A stretch of 5,327 nucleotides of DNA from Pseudanabaenales cyanobacterium (GCA_022360135.1 JAKSDM010001769.1:1-5327), one strand, 5' to 3'; shown: positions 1 to 5,327, numbered from the stretch's first letter. The notes: generated by a model from the sequence alone, not told the origin. Numbers and translations: made by a program.

Positions 1-1
1 A

Positions 2-616
2 AGAATCAATGCGCCGATGTCATTTGGAACGCTTTACTTGGCGTCAGCCCTAACAGATTTTATCCGTCAATATCCCGAACTTCAGGTGCAGCTAACCCTG
101 GAAGATCGATTTATTGATCCGCTGGAAGAAGGCTTTGATATTACTCTCCGAATCGCTGAGCCGCTAGCGTCTCCCAGCCTTATTGTTCACCCGATCGCGC
201 CGGCAAAGCGAGTGCTCTGCGCCGCCTCGGCTTATTTGGAAAGACGCGGGATCCCAACCCATCCGAATGATCTGAAAGCCCATTCCTGTTTACATTACGG
301 CCATCTGGCCAGCAAATATCAGTGGACTTTATGGGGATCCGAGGGGGAGCAGGCGATCGCGATTCAAGGAGTGTTATGCTCCAATAACGGCGAAGTCCTC
401 AGAGACGCCGCCGTTAAAGGTTTAGGAATTGCCTTGCTGCCAACCTTCATTGTGGGCGAGGACTTGAAACAAGGCGCGCTCCAGATTGTTTTGCCTAACT
501 ATCAGCCCTTAGAACTCTCGCTGTGTGTGATCTATCCAGTGAACCGGCATCTTTCAACGAAAATTCAGTTATTCACCGAATTTCTGCGAAAACGCTTTGG
601 CGATCAGTGCATCTAG
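2..616 (+). CDS. LysR-family transcriptional regulator, C-terminal effector-binding domain (5' partial)
   Basis: This is the C-terminal part of a LysR-type transcriptional regulator (LTTR), a cytoplasmic DNA-binding protein whose periplasmic-binding-protein-like domain senses a small effector. The reading frame is open to the left edge (Arg-Ile-Asn-Ala-Pro precede the first in-window Met at 17). That Met is therefore internal, and about 90 residues carrying the winged helix-turn-helix are missing off the left end. Visible family features are RINAPMSFGTLYLA at the domain start, FIRQYPELQVQLTLEDR, LEEGFDITLRIAEPL, a VLCAASAYLERRG segment, and AAVKGLGIALLP near the end. These match the CrgA/AaeR-like LTTR branch, which is known for LR-[IV]-x-[AV]-P-x-SFG and VEEGFD-[ILV]-x-[IL]-RI. 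The effector and targets cannot be told from this fragment. The gene converges on the PhoD gene 26 bp downstream, so PhoD is not its usual divergent LTTR target. The LysR assignment is very secure; the regulon is unknown. Confidence 0.95.
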   Translation, partial: RINAPMSFGTLYLASALTDFIRQYPELQVQLTLEDRFIDPLEEGFDITLRIAEPLASPSLIVHPIAPAKRVLCAASAYLERRGIPTHPNDLKAHSCLHYGHLASKYQWTLWGSEGEQAIAIQGVLCSNNGEVLRDAAVKGLGIALLPTFIVGEDLKQGALQIVLPNYQPLELSLCVIYPVNRHLSTKIQLFTEFLRKRFGDQCI

Positions 617-642
617 AATCTGGTCAATCGTGGATAACGCAC

Positions 643-2229
643 TTACGCAGGTTGAGCGCCTGGCCGTCCATTTTCCACAACAAACGACGCCAATGTGCTA
701 ACCTCAGCTGTGTCCTCTTGAGTCGTTGACACCACGCGAAAATCACTCTGCCAAATGTCAGGTGTGACGGTGCAGCGCACATAGCCCCGGTTAAGCCCAT
801 CAAAAAACTGAGTGTGCAGATTTCCTGGCAATGCTGCTGTCACTACTGCGCTTGATTCGGCTTCATCGTCGCCAAAGCTAGAGGAAATGGATGCGCCAAC
901 AAACTCAGCGCCAACGGTTTCAGACTCTGGATTGTCGAAGTCGGTTTTGATGTCGTGGACCCAACTAGAGTGAATGTCGCCAGTAATCAAAATTGGATTG
1001 GACGGTTTGCGAGCTTGCAAAAACTGAATCAGGCGATTGCGCTGAACAACATAGCCATCCCATTGATCAGGGTTGAAGAAATCACTCGGCAAAAGCTGGC
1101 TGTCGCCAAAGTTAAACTGGGCGAACATGGTCTGCTGGGCAATCACATTCCAACGGACATTCGAATGATTTAAGCCAGAGCGCAACCAGTTTTCTTGCCG
1201 ATTGCCAGTCATGGTGGCGGCTGGACTAAATGCCTCCTCACAGCGAATACCAAAGGTGTCATCACAGGGCTGATCGGTGCGGTATTGACGAGTATCCAGC
1301 AGATTAAAGCTGACCAAATCGCCAAAGCTTAAACGACGATAGAGCTGTAGAAACGCGCCTCTAGCTATAGAAGAAGCCCGCAGCGGCATATGTTCATAAT
1401 AGACCTGATAGGCCGCCGCCCGTCTCTGGGCAAACGCCTCAGTGCTTTGATCATCTTCTGGCGTAAACCCGGCATAGTTGTCGTCAACCTCATGGTCATC
1501 CCAAGTGAAGGTCCACGGAAAAGCTGCATGGGCCGCCTTTAGATTTGGATCGCTTTTGTAGAGCGCGTAGCGATTGCGATAGTCTTCTAGGGTGATAATC
1601 TCTGGACTATTGTGCTGACGTACGGCCTCGGAATTGATCCCCCCTTCATAGATATAGTCTCCCAGGTGGATCACTAAATCGAGGTTTTCTTCCGCCATAT
1701 TTTGGTAGGCGGTGTAGAAGCCGTCTTGATAATTCTGGCATGACGCGAATGCAAACCTGAACTGGCCGATCGGCGCACCCGGCGCTGGCGCAGTCTGGGT
1801 GCGCCCGATCGGACTGGTTTCTCCCCCAGCTTCAAAGCGATACCAGTAATCCTGATCAGATTCTAGCCCAGAGACCTCAATATGAACGGAGTGGCCCAAT
1901 GCCGCAGGGGCAATGGCGGTGTCTTGCCGCACCACATTCTGTAGGGCTGCATCGGTCGCGATCGTATAGATAACCGCAACGTCTTCGGTGGGCATTCCTC
2001 CGCCATTCAAAGGATCAGGCGCTAACCGCGTCCAGAGCACAACCCCATCTGGCAGCGGCTCCCCTGAAGCAACACCCAAGGTAAAAGGATAATCGGTAAA
2101 CTTAGTCTGAGCTAACAGGCACCGGGGCCACTGCCTAGCCAGGATGAGTCCAGTGAGTGCGCCGCCTATCAACAAGTCTCGCCGCTGCAGGCGAGTGGAT
2201 AATAACCGTTCAACCAATGAGCGTTTCAT
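643..2229 (-). CDS. phoD: PhoD-family alkaline phosphatase/phosphodiesterase with Tat signal
   Basis: This is a secreted metallophosphoesterase of the PhoD family, which hydrolyses phosphate mono- and diesters outside the cytoplasm using Fe3+ and Ca2+ (known for Bacillus PhoD). Numbering from the ATG at 2229 (528 aa), a twin-arginine motif (LQRRDLL, Arg16-Arg17) precedes a hydrophobic stretch (LLIGGALTGLILA). Then come the N-terminal PhoD domain (about 45-150) and the catalytic domain (about 157-500). Family motifs seen are ASCQ (162-165; this Cys is a reported Fe ligand), HLGDYIYEGG (188-197), TWDDHEVDDNYAG (242-254), LLDTRQYR (310-317) and TGDIHSSW (416-423). All look intact and the length is normal. 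The start is uncertain. The same frame extends to an ATG at 2256 and a GTG at 2268, the latter with a weak AGG five bases upstream. I prefer 2229 because it puts the RR motif at the usual depth for a Tat signal. No Pho-box tandem repeat was recognised upstream. It could act mainly as a phosphodiesterase. Confidence 0.94.
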   Translation of the reverse strand: MKRSLVERLLSTRLQRRDLLIGGALTGLILARQWPRCLLAQTKFTDYPFTLGVASGEPLPDGVVLWTRLAPDPLNGGGMPTEDVAVIYTIATDAALQNVVRQDTAIAPAALGHSVHIEVSGLESDQDYWYRFEAGGETSPIGRTQTAPAPGAPIGQFRFAFASCQNYQDGFYTAYQNMAEENLDLVIHLGDYIYEGGINSEAVRQHNSPEIITLEDYRNRYALYKSDPNLKAAHAAFPWTFTWDDHEVDDNYAGFTPEDDQSTEAFAQRRAAAYQVYYEHMPLRASSIARGAFLQLYRRLSFGDLVSFNLLDTRQYRTDQPCDDTFGIRCEEAFSPAATMTGNRQENWLRSGLNHSNVRWNVIAQQTMFAQFNFGDSQLLPSDFFNPDQWDGYVVQRNRLIQFLQARKPSNPILITGDIHSSWVHDIKTDFDNPESETVGAEFVGASISSSFGDDEAESSAVVTAALPGNLHTQFFDGLNRGYVRCTVTPDIWQSDFRVVSTTQEDTAEVSTLASFVVENGRPGAQPA

Positions 2230-2278
2230 ACTTACGTCCAGTAAGTGCCTGGGCATTGAAAATTTCACAAATACCTAG

Positions 2279-2363
2279 TGTCATTCCGAGAGAAGCGAGG
2301 AATCCCAATCTTCCGCTAAAGTCTGAGATGTTTCGATTCCGCTTCGCTCCACTCAACATGGCA
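2279..2363. repeat. Imperfect inverted repeat of the dispersed GTCATTCCGAG...GGAATC type
   Basis: The left arm (2279-2304, starting TGTCATTCCGAG and ending GGAATC) and the right arm (2335-2363, starting GATTCCGCTTCGCTC and ending ATGGCA) are imperfect reverse complements. They share a GAAGCG(A)GGAATC core and TG(T/C)CAT outer ends, separated by about 30 bases. The wording closely resembles REP/MITE-like palindromes that occur in many copies between genes in diverse bacteria. It lies about 50 bp upstream of the preferred phoD start, so it would fall in the phoD leader if transcription starts further upstream. No transposase and no clear target-site duplication is visible. Copy number in this genome cannot be known from one window. 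Confidence 0.6.
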
Positions 2364-2411
2364 CCCTGTTTTTACCGTACATAGACTGTGTAATTAATTT
2401 TGCGAAACCAC

Positions 2412-2588
2412 TTAACGTTGTAATGCTGCGATTCCTGCCGCCACAACTAAGCCAATGAGGAAAGTAGGCTCAGGTGTTGGCATAGGTGCAGCAAAGGTGA
2501 TGGCGCCCGTGTTGGTCTGAAAGGTGATAAAGTCATCGGTGAAAAAAGGGTTAGAAACCTTATCCTCATGATCCGAAAAATCGTTTTG
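2412..2588 (-). pseudogene. C-terminal remnant of a PEP-CTERM sorting-domain protein
   Basis: A 58-residue minus-strand frame ends at a TAA (2412-2414) and is bounded upstream by an in-frame TAG (2589-2591). There is no ATG, GTG or TTG before the Met three residues ahead of the PEP motif, so it cannot be a complete gene. Its end has the three-part PEP-CTERM signal: TPEP (2466-2477), a hydrophobic stretch FLIGLVVAAGIAAL, and a short basic tail Gln-Arg. The segment before it (FITFQTNTGAITFAAPMP) is of the kind found just ahead of the motif in cyanobacterial PEP-CTERM proteins. In intact proteins this tail directs surface sorting by an exosortase. Further upstream the same frame has additional stops and no recognisable domain, and other minus frames there did not rescue it. 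I infer a decayed, truncated gene. A sequencing frameshift in a longer gene is less likely because the upstream region reads as a WD40 remnant on the other strand. Confidence 0.6.
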
Positions 2589-2590
2589 CT

Positions 2591-2733
2591 AAAGAGGCCA
2601 GAGTAATACTACCCTTTGATGATAGCCAGGACCTGTTTTCTACAACACATAGGGGTTAAATGAGCCGGTTGTATTTAGCCCTGATAGTCGCCACATTGTT
2701 AGTGGAGATAAAGATGGTGCTTTGCGACTAGTT
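2591..2733 (+). pseudogene. Frameshifted WD40-repeat protein remnant
   Basis: Two plus-strand frames together read like degenerate WD40 blades. The first (2591-2656) gives KEARVILPFDDSQDLFSTTH and then stops at TAA 2657-2659. The second, one frame over (2653-2733), gives NEPVVFSPDSRHIVSGDKDG followed by ALRLV. FSPDSRHIVSGDKDGALRLV is a near-textbook WD40 strand pattern (FSPDG..IVSGS.DG.LRLWD), except that the final WD is replaced by Val-Ser. The two blades are closer together than the usual spacing of about 40 residues, and a TAG at 2650-2652 precedes the second, so deletion as well as frameshift has occurred. Beyond 2733 the frame continues only as antisense of the neighbouring gene and loses any WD40 character. 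No start codon or complete propeller is present. WD40 multi-repeat proteins are abundant in filamentous cyanobacteria, so a relic is unsurprising. Confidence 0.5.
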
Positions 2734-3504
2734 TCAAGCTTGATGGATCTGTTGGCAGTGATTCAGAATTTGCAAGTCCATTTGGCTGACACCTGTTATG
2801 GCGTGATAATCAGCAAGATTGATGGGCGGAAAGGCGATCGCCTCAGCGATAAAACCCACAGTTGTCAAATCATCAGTTCCAGCGACCCTAACTGGCTGTA
2901 ATTCTATATTATCCGGCTGTGAAGTCAGTTCAGACTGACTGGGGCTGACCCTGAGAATGCTGACATGATTTTCCTCTAGTTTTCCTGCAAAACACACAAA
3001 TTCTGAATAGGGAAAGTAGGATGCTCCGATAATCTCGTCTCCATTCACCTCAAACACCAGATATTCATGGCCAATTTCAAAGGGAGTTTGAGATTGGCCG
3101 TACAGATAGATACCGTCAGATACCTCTGAAGCCGCTTCAGAACTATGGGAGATGAGATCGGCAGTGGCCTGTTCCGATAACGATTGAGGCTGTTTAACTG
3201 GGCTAACAACCCTGTGACTTTGGTAGGCTGATGAGTGAGGGTGGCGGAGGGTGGCGTGAGATGGCGCTGGCGGAGCTGCAACATAGACCGCCAGGCCCAT
3301 TGATGCAATGACTGCGGTTAAAGGGCGCTCAAAGAACTTGAATGATTGATGGGCATCCATCGTGGGTTGCATGGCTGCGTTTGAACCCGTCAACTCAGAT
3401 GATTCAACGCTGAGGGATGGAATCGTTTCTGTTTCATTTTCAGAAATTGCAGCAGCCGCTAATTCAGCTTGATCGAGGGTAGATTCTAGGATTACTGTCG
3501 CCAT
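2734..3504 (-). CDS. Cyanobacterial protein of unknown function with one predicted membrane segment
   Basis: This gene encodes a 256-residue protein with no assignable biochemical function. Residues 1-60 are acidic and Ala/Ser/Glu-rich. Residues about 61-79 (PLTAVIASMGLAVYVAAPP) form a likely single membrane segment. Residues 80-128 are a low-complexity Ser/His/Pro/Gln linker. Residues about 129-256 are a compact domain opening with SDGIYLYGQSQTPFEIGHEY and containing LVFEVNGDEIIGASYFPYSEFVCFAGKL (split here for length: LVFEVNGDEIIGASYF, then PYSEFVCFAGKL). It ends with an ADYHAITGVS...ILNHC segment. I recognise this domain (DGIYLYGQ.P....G.EY.VFEV..G.viGafY.P.S.F.CF.G.L) from uncharacterised cyanobacterial proteins. 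The two Cys, 171 and 250, sit in this domain. The ATG at 3504 is supported by a strong AGGAGT seven bases upstream. It lies 126 bp downstream of the antiporter in the same direction. A functional link is possible but unproven. Confidence 0.85.
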   Translation of the reverse strand: MATVILESTLDQAELAAAAISENETETIPSLSVESSELTGSNAAMQPTMDAHQSFKFFERPLTAVIASMGLAVYVAAPPAPSHATLRHPHSSAYQSHRVVSPVKQPQSLSEQATADLISHSSEAASEVSDGIYLYGQSQTPFEIGHEYLVFEVNGDEIIGASYFPYSEFVCFAGKLEENHVSILRVSPSQSELTSQPDNIELQPVRVAGTDDLTTVGFIAEAIAFPPINLADYHAITGVSQMDLQILNHCQQIHQA

Positions 3505-3510
3505 TGGGTT

Positions 3511-3516
3511 ACTCCT
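3511..3516 (-). promoter_or_regulatory. Ribosome binding site of the unknown membrane protein
   Basis: On the minus strand, AGGAGT lies just ahead of the ATG at 3504, with TAACCCA between AGGAG and the start codon. This is the strongest Shine-Dalgarno match in the window and fixes the start of the 256-residue protein. Confidence 0.75.
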
Positions 3517-3560
3517 ATGTTGGTTCGTTTTAGTTGTTATGGTCAGTTTAGGAGTGTGGC

Positions 3561-3630
3561 TCTTGAGGATCAGTATGAATAAAGTGACTGAATCAGATCA
3601 TCTTAGGTCTTGAGTATTCGATAAAAGTGA
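3561..3630. repeat. Imperfect direct repeat in the antiporter-to-unknown-protein gap
   Basis: Two similar plus-strand copies are TCTTGAGGATCAGTATGAAT followed by AAAGTGA (3561-3587), and TCTTGAGTATTCGATAAAAG followed by TGA (3608-3630). They share TCTTGAG, a TAT/AT-rich middle and AAAGTGA, and differ by a GATC-containing indel. They begin 47 bp apart. The second copy abuts the antiporter stop codon, and the first sits about 57 bp upstream of the next gene. They could be a small local duplication or paired regulator sites; no known operator consensus was recognised. Confidence 0.4.
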
Positions 3631-4953
3631 TTAAAAAGTTAGATTGACACCTGATGCAGACATCTCAAGCATTTCCCCATGTTGTGCTCGATAAGGCGTG
3701 CGGACAGGCATTTCATCCACCGAGTCATGTTCAACGACCTGAGATGTATCCTGAATCGAGTTCATCCGTCGGGCATACCAGTTCGCCCCAGAAAAGGCGG
3801 TGACGCCATGGGCAAAGACGCTCAGCAGCACAGTAACAACAACAATCGTAAAGATCAGATCGCGGTTCGGCAGGCCATCCTGATCGAGTACTAGCAAGAC
3901 ATAGAGCACCGAGGCAATCCCACGGGGGCCAAACCAGCCTAAGAAAAGCTGTGTATCGAACCGCAGAGACAGCCCCAGTAAACTAATGGCGACGCCAATC
4001 ATCCGCACCAGAGTCAGACTCAACAGAGCATAGAGGATAACTGCGCCATTCGCCCCAACCATGGTCGGCGTAATCATGACGCCGCCGTAGATCAGAAAGG
4101 TGACGAGGACTAGAAATTGTCCCTCCGTTTCACCAAATTCATAGAGGCGAGGGCAGACGACGCGAGCCGTATTGCCGAGGGTCAGACCCGCACAAAAAGC
4201 AGCGATGAAGCCATTGCCGCCTATTAGTTCAGCTCCGCAATAGGCCAGAACAGCGATCGCCACTAGGGAAAGCCGTTGATAATTTTCATTCATCCAGTGG
4301 AGTCGAGCGCTGCGACTGACTAAGCCTCCCCCAATAAAACCCACCCCAATTCCAGCAACGGGGCCAAGCAAGACTTGAGCCAGGGCAAAGCTGAGCCAAT
4401 AGCCCGCCGTGGCGCCCCCCTCCGCCCGGCTAGCCAGGGAAAGCGCCATCAACAAAATCGGCAGGCAAATTCCGTCATTCAGTCCGCTTTCCACATTCAA
4501 CGCCTGTCGAATTCGGACGGGCACGCTCGGACTACTGACCACTGCTTGTCCTAACGCAGCATCAGTTGGGGCGAGAATGGCGGCGATCGCCACTGCTTCC
4601 CAACTATTAAAGGAGGGAAACAGCAACCAGGCGACAACCGCGCCCAACCCAATCGTGATCGGTAGTCCAACGCCCAAGAGTCTGACCGGCAGTGTATGTT
4701 GACGGCGCAAAAGCTTCAAGTCAATGCGAGATGAGTCCGTAAACAACACCATCACCAATGTGGTTGTAGCAATAATGTCAATGATACCGCCATGGTGGTT
4801 GACATCTATCACCTGAAGCATCAACGGACTGATTCCTAAACCAAAGGTGACAAACACCATCGGCGGCGTCAGAATGCTCTTTTCAATCCGCCCAGAAATC
4901 ATGCCAAAGCCCAGAGTAAATAGGGCAAGGGCGGCGGCGATCGCAATAGCCAT
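3631..4953 (-). CDS. CPA1/NhaP-type cation:proton antiporter
   Basis: This is a cytoplasmic-membrane antiporter that exchanges Na+ (possibly K+ or Li+) for H+ and serves pH and salt homeostasis. The 440 residues hold about 12-13 hydrophobic segments between 1 and 387, followed by a hydrophilic tail of about 50 residues (388-440) that is probably cytoplasmic. Signature residues of the Na+/H+ exchanger family are present. ILAPTDAALGQAVV (126-139) has the Thr130-Asp131 of the unwound ion-site helix. ALNVESGLNDG (151-161) carries Glu155 and the Asn159-Asp160 pair. WFGPRGIASVLY (340-351) carries Arg344. An Asn-Asp pair instead of Asp-Asp is the known mark of electroneutral CPA1/NhaP transporters, so one-to-one exchange is inferred. 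The ATG at 4953 is supported by AGGA seven bases upstream. Upstream in the same direction is a potassium-channel gene across a repeat-filled 223-bp gap. Cation specificity cannot be decided from sequence. There is no C-terminal TrkA-like regulatory domain. Confidence 0.95.
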   Translation of the reverse strand: MAIAIAAALALFTLGFGMISGRIEKSILTPPMVFVTFGLGISPLMLQVIDVNHHGGIIDIIATTTLVMVLFTDSSRIDLKLLRRQHTLPVRLLGVGLPITIGLGAVVAWLLFPSFNSWEAVAIAAILAPTDAALGQAVVSSPSVPVRIRQALNVESGLNDGICLPILLMALSLASRAEGGATAGYWLSFALAQVLLGPVAGIGVGFIGGGLVSRSARLHWMNENYQRLSLVAIAVLAYCGAELIGGNGFIAAFCAGLTLGNTARVVCPRLYEFGETEGQFLVLVTFLIYGGVMITPTMVGANGAVILYALLSLTLVRMIGVAISLLGLSLRFDTQLFLGWFGPRGIASVLYVLLVLDQDGLPNRDLIFTIVVVTVLLSVFAHGVTAFSGANWYARRMNSIQDTSQVVEHDSVDEMPVRTPYRAQHGEMLEMSASGVNLTF

Positions 4954-4960
4954 AATTAAA

Positions 4961-4964
4961 TCCT
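4961..4964 (-). promoter_or_regulatory. Ribosome binding site of the antiporter gene
   Basis: AGGA on the minus strand is followed by TTTAATT and then the ATG at 4953, a seven-base spacing that supports this start. The next bases upstream are AT-rich, but no well-spaced -35/-10 pair was found that would leave room for a leader. Confidence 0.6.
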
Positions 4965-4999
4965 GAAATAAAGTCTGTTAAAGGATCTACACTCAATCA

Positions 5000-5151
5000 C
5001 ATCCCATCCTCCCCATCCCCCTATCTCCCCATTCTCCCCATCCTCCCCATCTCCCTCTCCCCCATCTCCCCCATCTCCCCCATCTCCCCCATCCTCCATC
5101 TCCCTCTCCCCCATCCTCCATCTCCCTCTCCCCCATCCTCCATCTTCTCCC
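5000..5151. repeat. Pyrimidine-rich CCCCATC/CATCTCCC tandem repeat array
   Basis: About 150 bp are almost purely C and T with periodic A. Short units such as CCCCATC, CATCTCCCC and CATCCTC are repeated many times. Within it a 22-bp unit (CATCTCCCTCTCCC followed by CCATCCTC) is perfectly duplicated at 5097-5118 and 5119-5140, with part of another copy at 5048-5066 and a broken one from 5141. The array fills most of the gap between the channel and antiporter genes. On the minus strand, which is the sense of both genes, it becomes runs of three to five G separated by short A/T-containing spacers. It resembles the short tandemly repeated repetitive (STRR) heptamers, such as CCCCAGT, known from heterocystous cyanobacteria, but the unit is not identical. 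No ORF or stem-loop is apparent in it. Confidence 0.85.
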
Positions 5152-5176
5152 GAAACCTTATTCTCCTGCTAGTCCG

Positions 5177-5327
5177 TTATTCCTGAGGACTATACATCCC
5201 TACCAAGCGGGCGATGAAAACGGCAGGAAACATCACGCCCACGATCGCCTCTAGATTGGCCAGCACTCTGGCGATCTGACTCACGGGCGCAATATCTCCG
5301 TATCCCACCGTTGTCAGGGTCGTGAAG
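5177..5327 (-). CDS. Two-TM potassium-channel family protein, C-terminal end (5' partial)
   Basis: The minus-strand frame is open to the right edge and ends with TAA at 5177-5179, giving the last 49 residues of a potassium channel. The fragment starts FTTLTTVGYGDIAPVS, which contains the potassium selectivity filter TVGYGD and the end of the pore helix. It continues with the inner helix (ARVLANLEAIVGVMFPAVFIARLVG) that lines the pore. It then stops almost at once (MYSPQE), so there is no cytoplasmic RCK/TrkA or cyclic-nucleotide domain after the helix. This matches small bacterial Ion_trans_2 channels, in which LEAIVG...IARLVG is a common ending. The upstream membrane helix, the rest of the pore helix and the start are outside the window. 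The antiporter is next in the same direction after a 223-bp gap filled by tandem repeats. The pore family is very secure; gating and regulation cannot be judged. Confidence 0.92.
   Translation of the reverse strand, partial: FTTLTTVGYGDIAPVSQIARVLANLEAIVGVMFPAVFIARLVGMYSPQE

Noticed and set aside
955..1173. Plus-strand open frame inside phoD.
   Set aside because: It lies wholly antisense to the conserved PhoD catalytic domain and shows no recognisable protein features.
2230..2420. Possible Pho box upstream of phoD.
   Set aside because: Only an isolated CTTAAC-like hexamer (2411-2416) was found. The tandem 8-bp repeats required for PhoB-type binding are absent, so phosphate regulation is not claimed.
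2660..2731. A 23-residue hydrophobic plus-strand mini-ORF (MSRLYLALIVATLL...) with AGGGG a few bases upstream.
   Set aside because: It overlaps a region that matches WD40 sequence better in the adjacent frame, and its composition is what an out-of-frame reading of that remnant yields. There is no independent support for translation.
3045..3308. Minus-strand 87-residue frame within the unknown membrane protein gene.
   Set aside because: It is an alternate frame of the better-supported 256-residue gene, which has a strong ribosome binding site and a recognised domain.
4409..4702. Plus-strand open frame inside the antiporter gene.
   Set aside because: It is antisense to the most conserved antiporter motifs and is an artefact of GC-rich codon use.
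4964..5000. Sigma70-like promoter (TTGAGT with TTTATT) just ahead of the antiporter.
   Set aside because: With acceptable spacing the -10 box would sit directly against the ribosome binding site, leaving no leader. The match is too weak to report.
5000..5151. CRISPR-like interpretation of the repeat array.
   Set aside because: Units are short, contiguous and low-complexity with no unique spacers, so this is a simple tandem repeat.

Overview
The window reads as chromosomal DNA of a cyanobacterium. It carries five perfect copies of the cyanobacterial HIP1 octamer GCGATCGC (353-360, 2834-2841, 4253-4260, 4583-4590, 4937-4944). It also has a CCCCATC-type pyrimidine tandem repeat of the kind seen in filamentous cyanobacteria, and a small membrane-anchored protein whose C-terminal domain I recognise as a cyanobacterial family of unknown function. 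Species cannot be fixed from this alone.

Layout, left to right. (1) 2-616 (+): the effector-binding part of a LysR-type regulator, with its DNA-binding half off the left edge. (2) 643-2229 (-), extendable to 2268: a Tat-exported PhoD-family alkaline phosphatase/phosphodiesterase, convergent with the regulator and 26 bp from it. (3) 2230-2733: about 500 bp without an intact gene. This gap holds an imperfect inverted repeat of a dispersed bacterial type, the C-terminal remnant of a PEP-CTERM protein on the minus strand, and a frameshifted WD40-repeat remnant on the plus strand, so it looks like a gene graveyard. (4) 2734-3504 (-): the 256-residue cyanobacterial protein of unknown function with one predicted membrane segment. 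(5) 3631-4953 (-): a CPA1/NhaP-type cation:proton antiporter with all signature residues. (6) 4954-5176: an intergenic stretch dominated by a pyrimidine-rich tandem repeat that is G-rich on the minus, mRNA-sense strand. (7) 5177-5327 (-): the C-terminus of a two-TM potassium-channel protein with an intact TVGYGD selectivity filter, running off the right edge.

The three minus-strand genes on the right (channel, antiporter, unknown membrane protein) lie in the same direction. The first two form a plausible monovalent-cation homeostasis neighbourhood, although the 223-bp repeat-filled gap argues against a simple tight operon. The PhoD enzyme points to scavenging of organic phosphate outside the cytoplasm. 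I see no CRISPR array, tRNA, rRNA, transposase or phage gene, and no convincing new multi-gene system. The most informative leads are the two gene remnants, the G-rich leader repeat and the unknown membrane protein.
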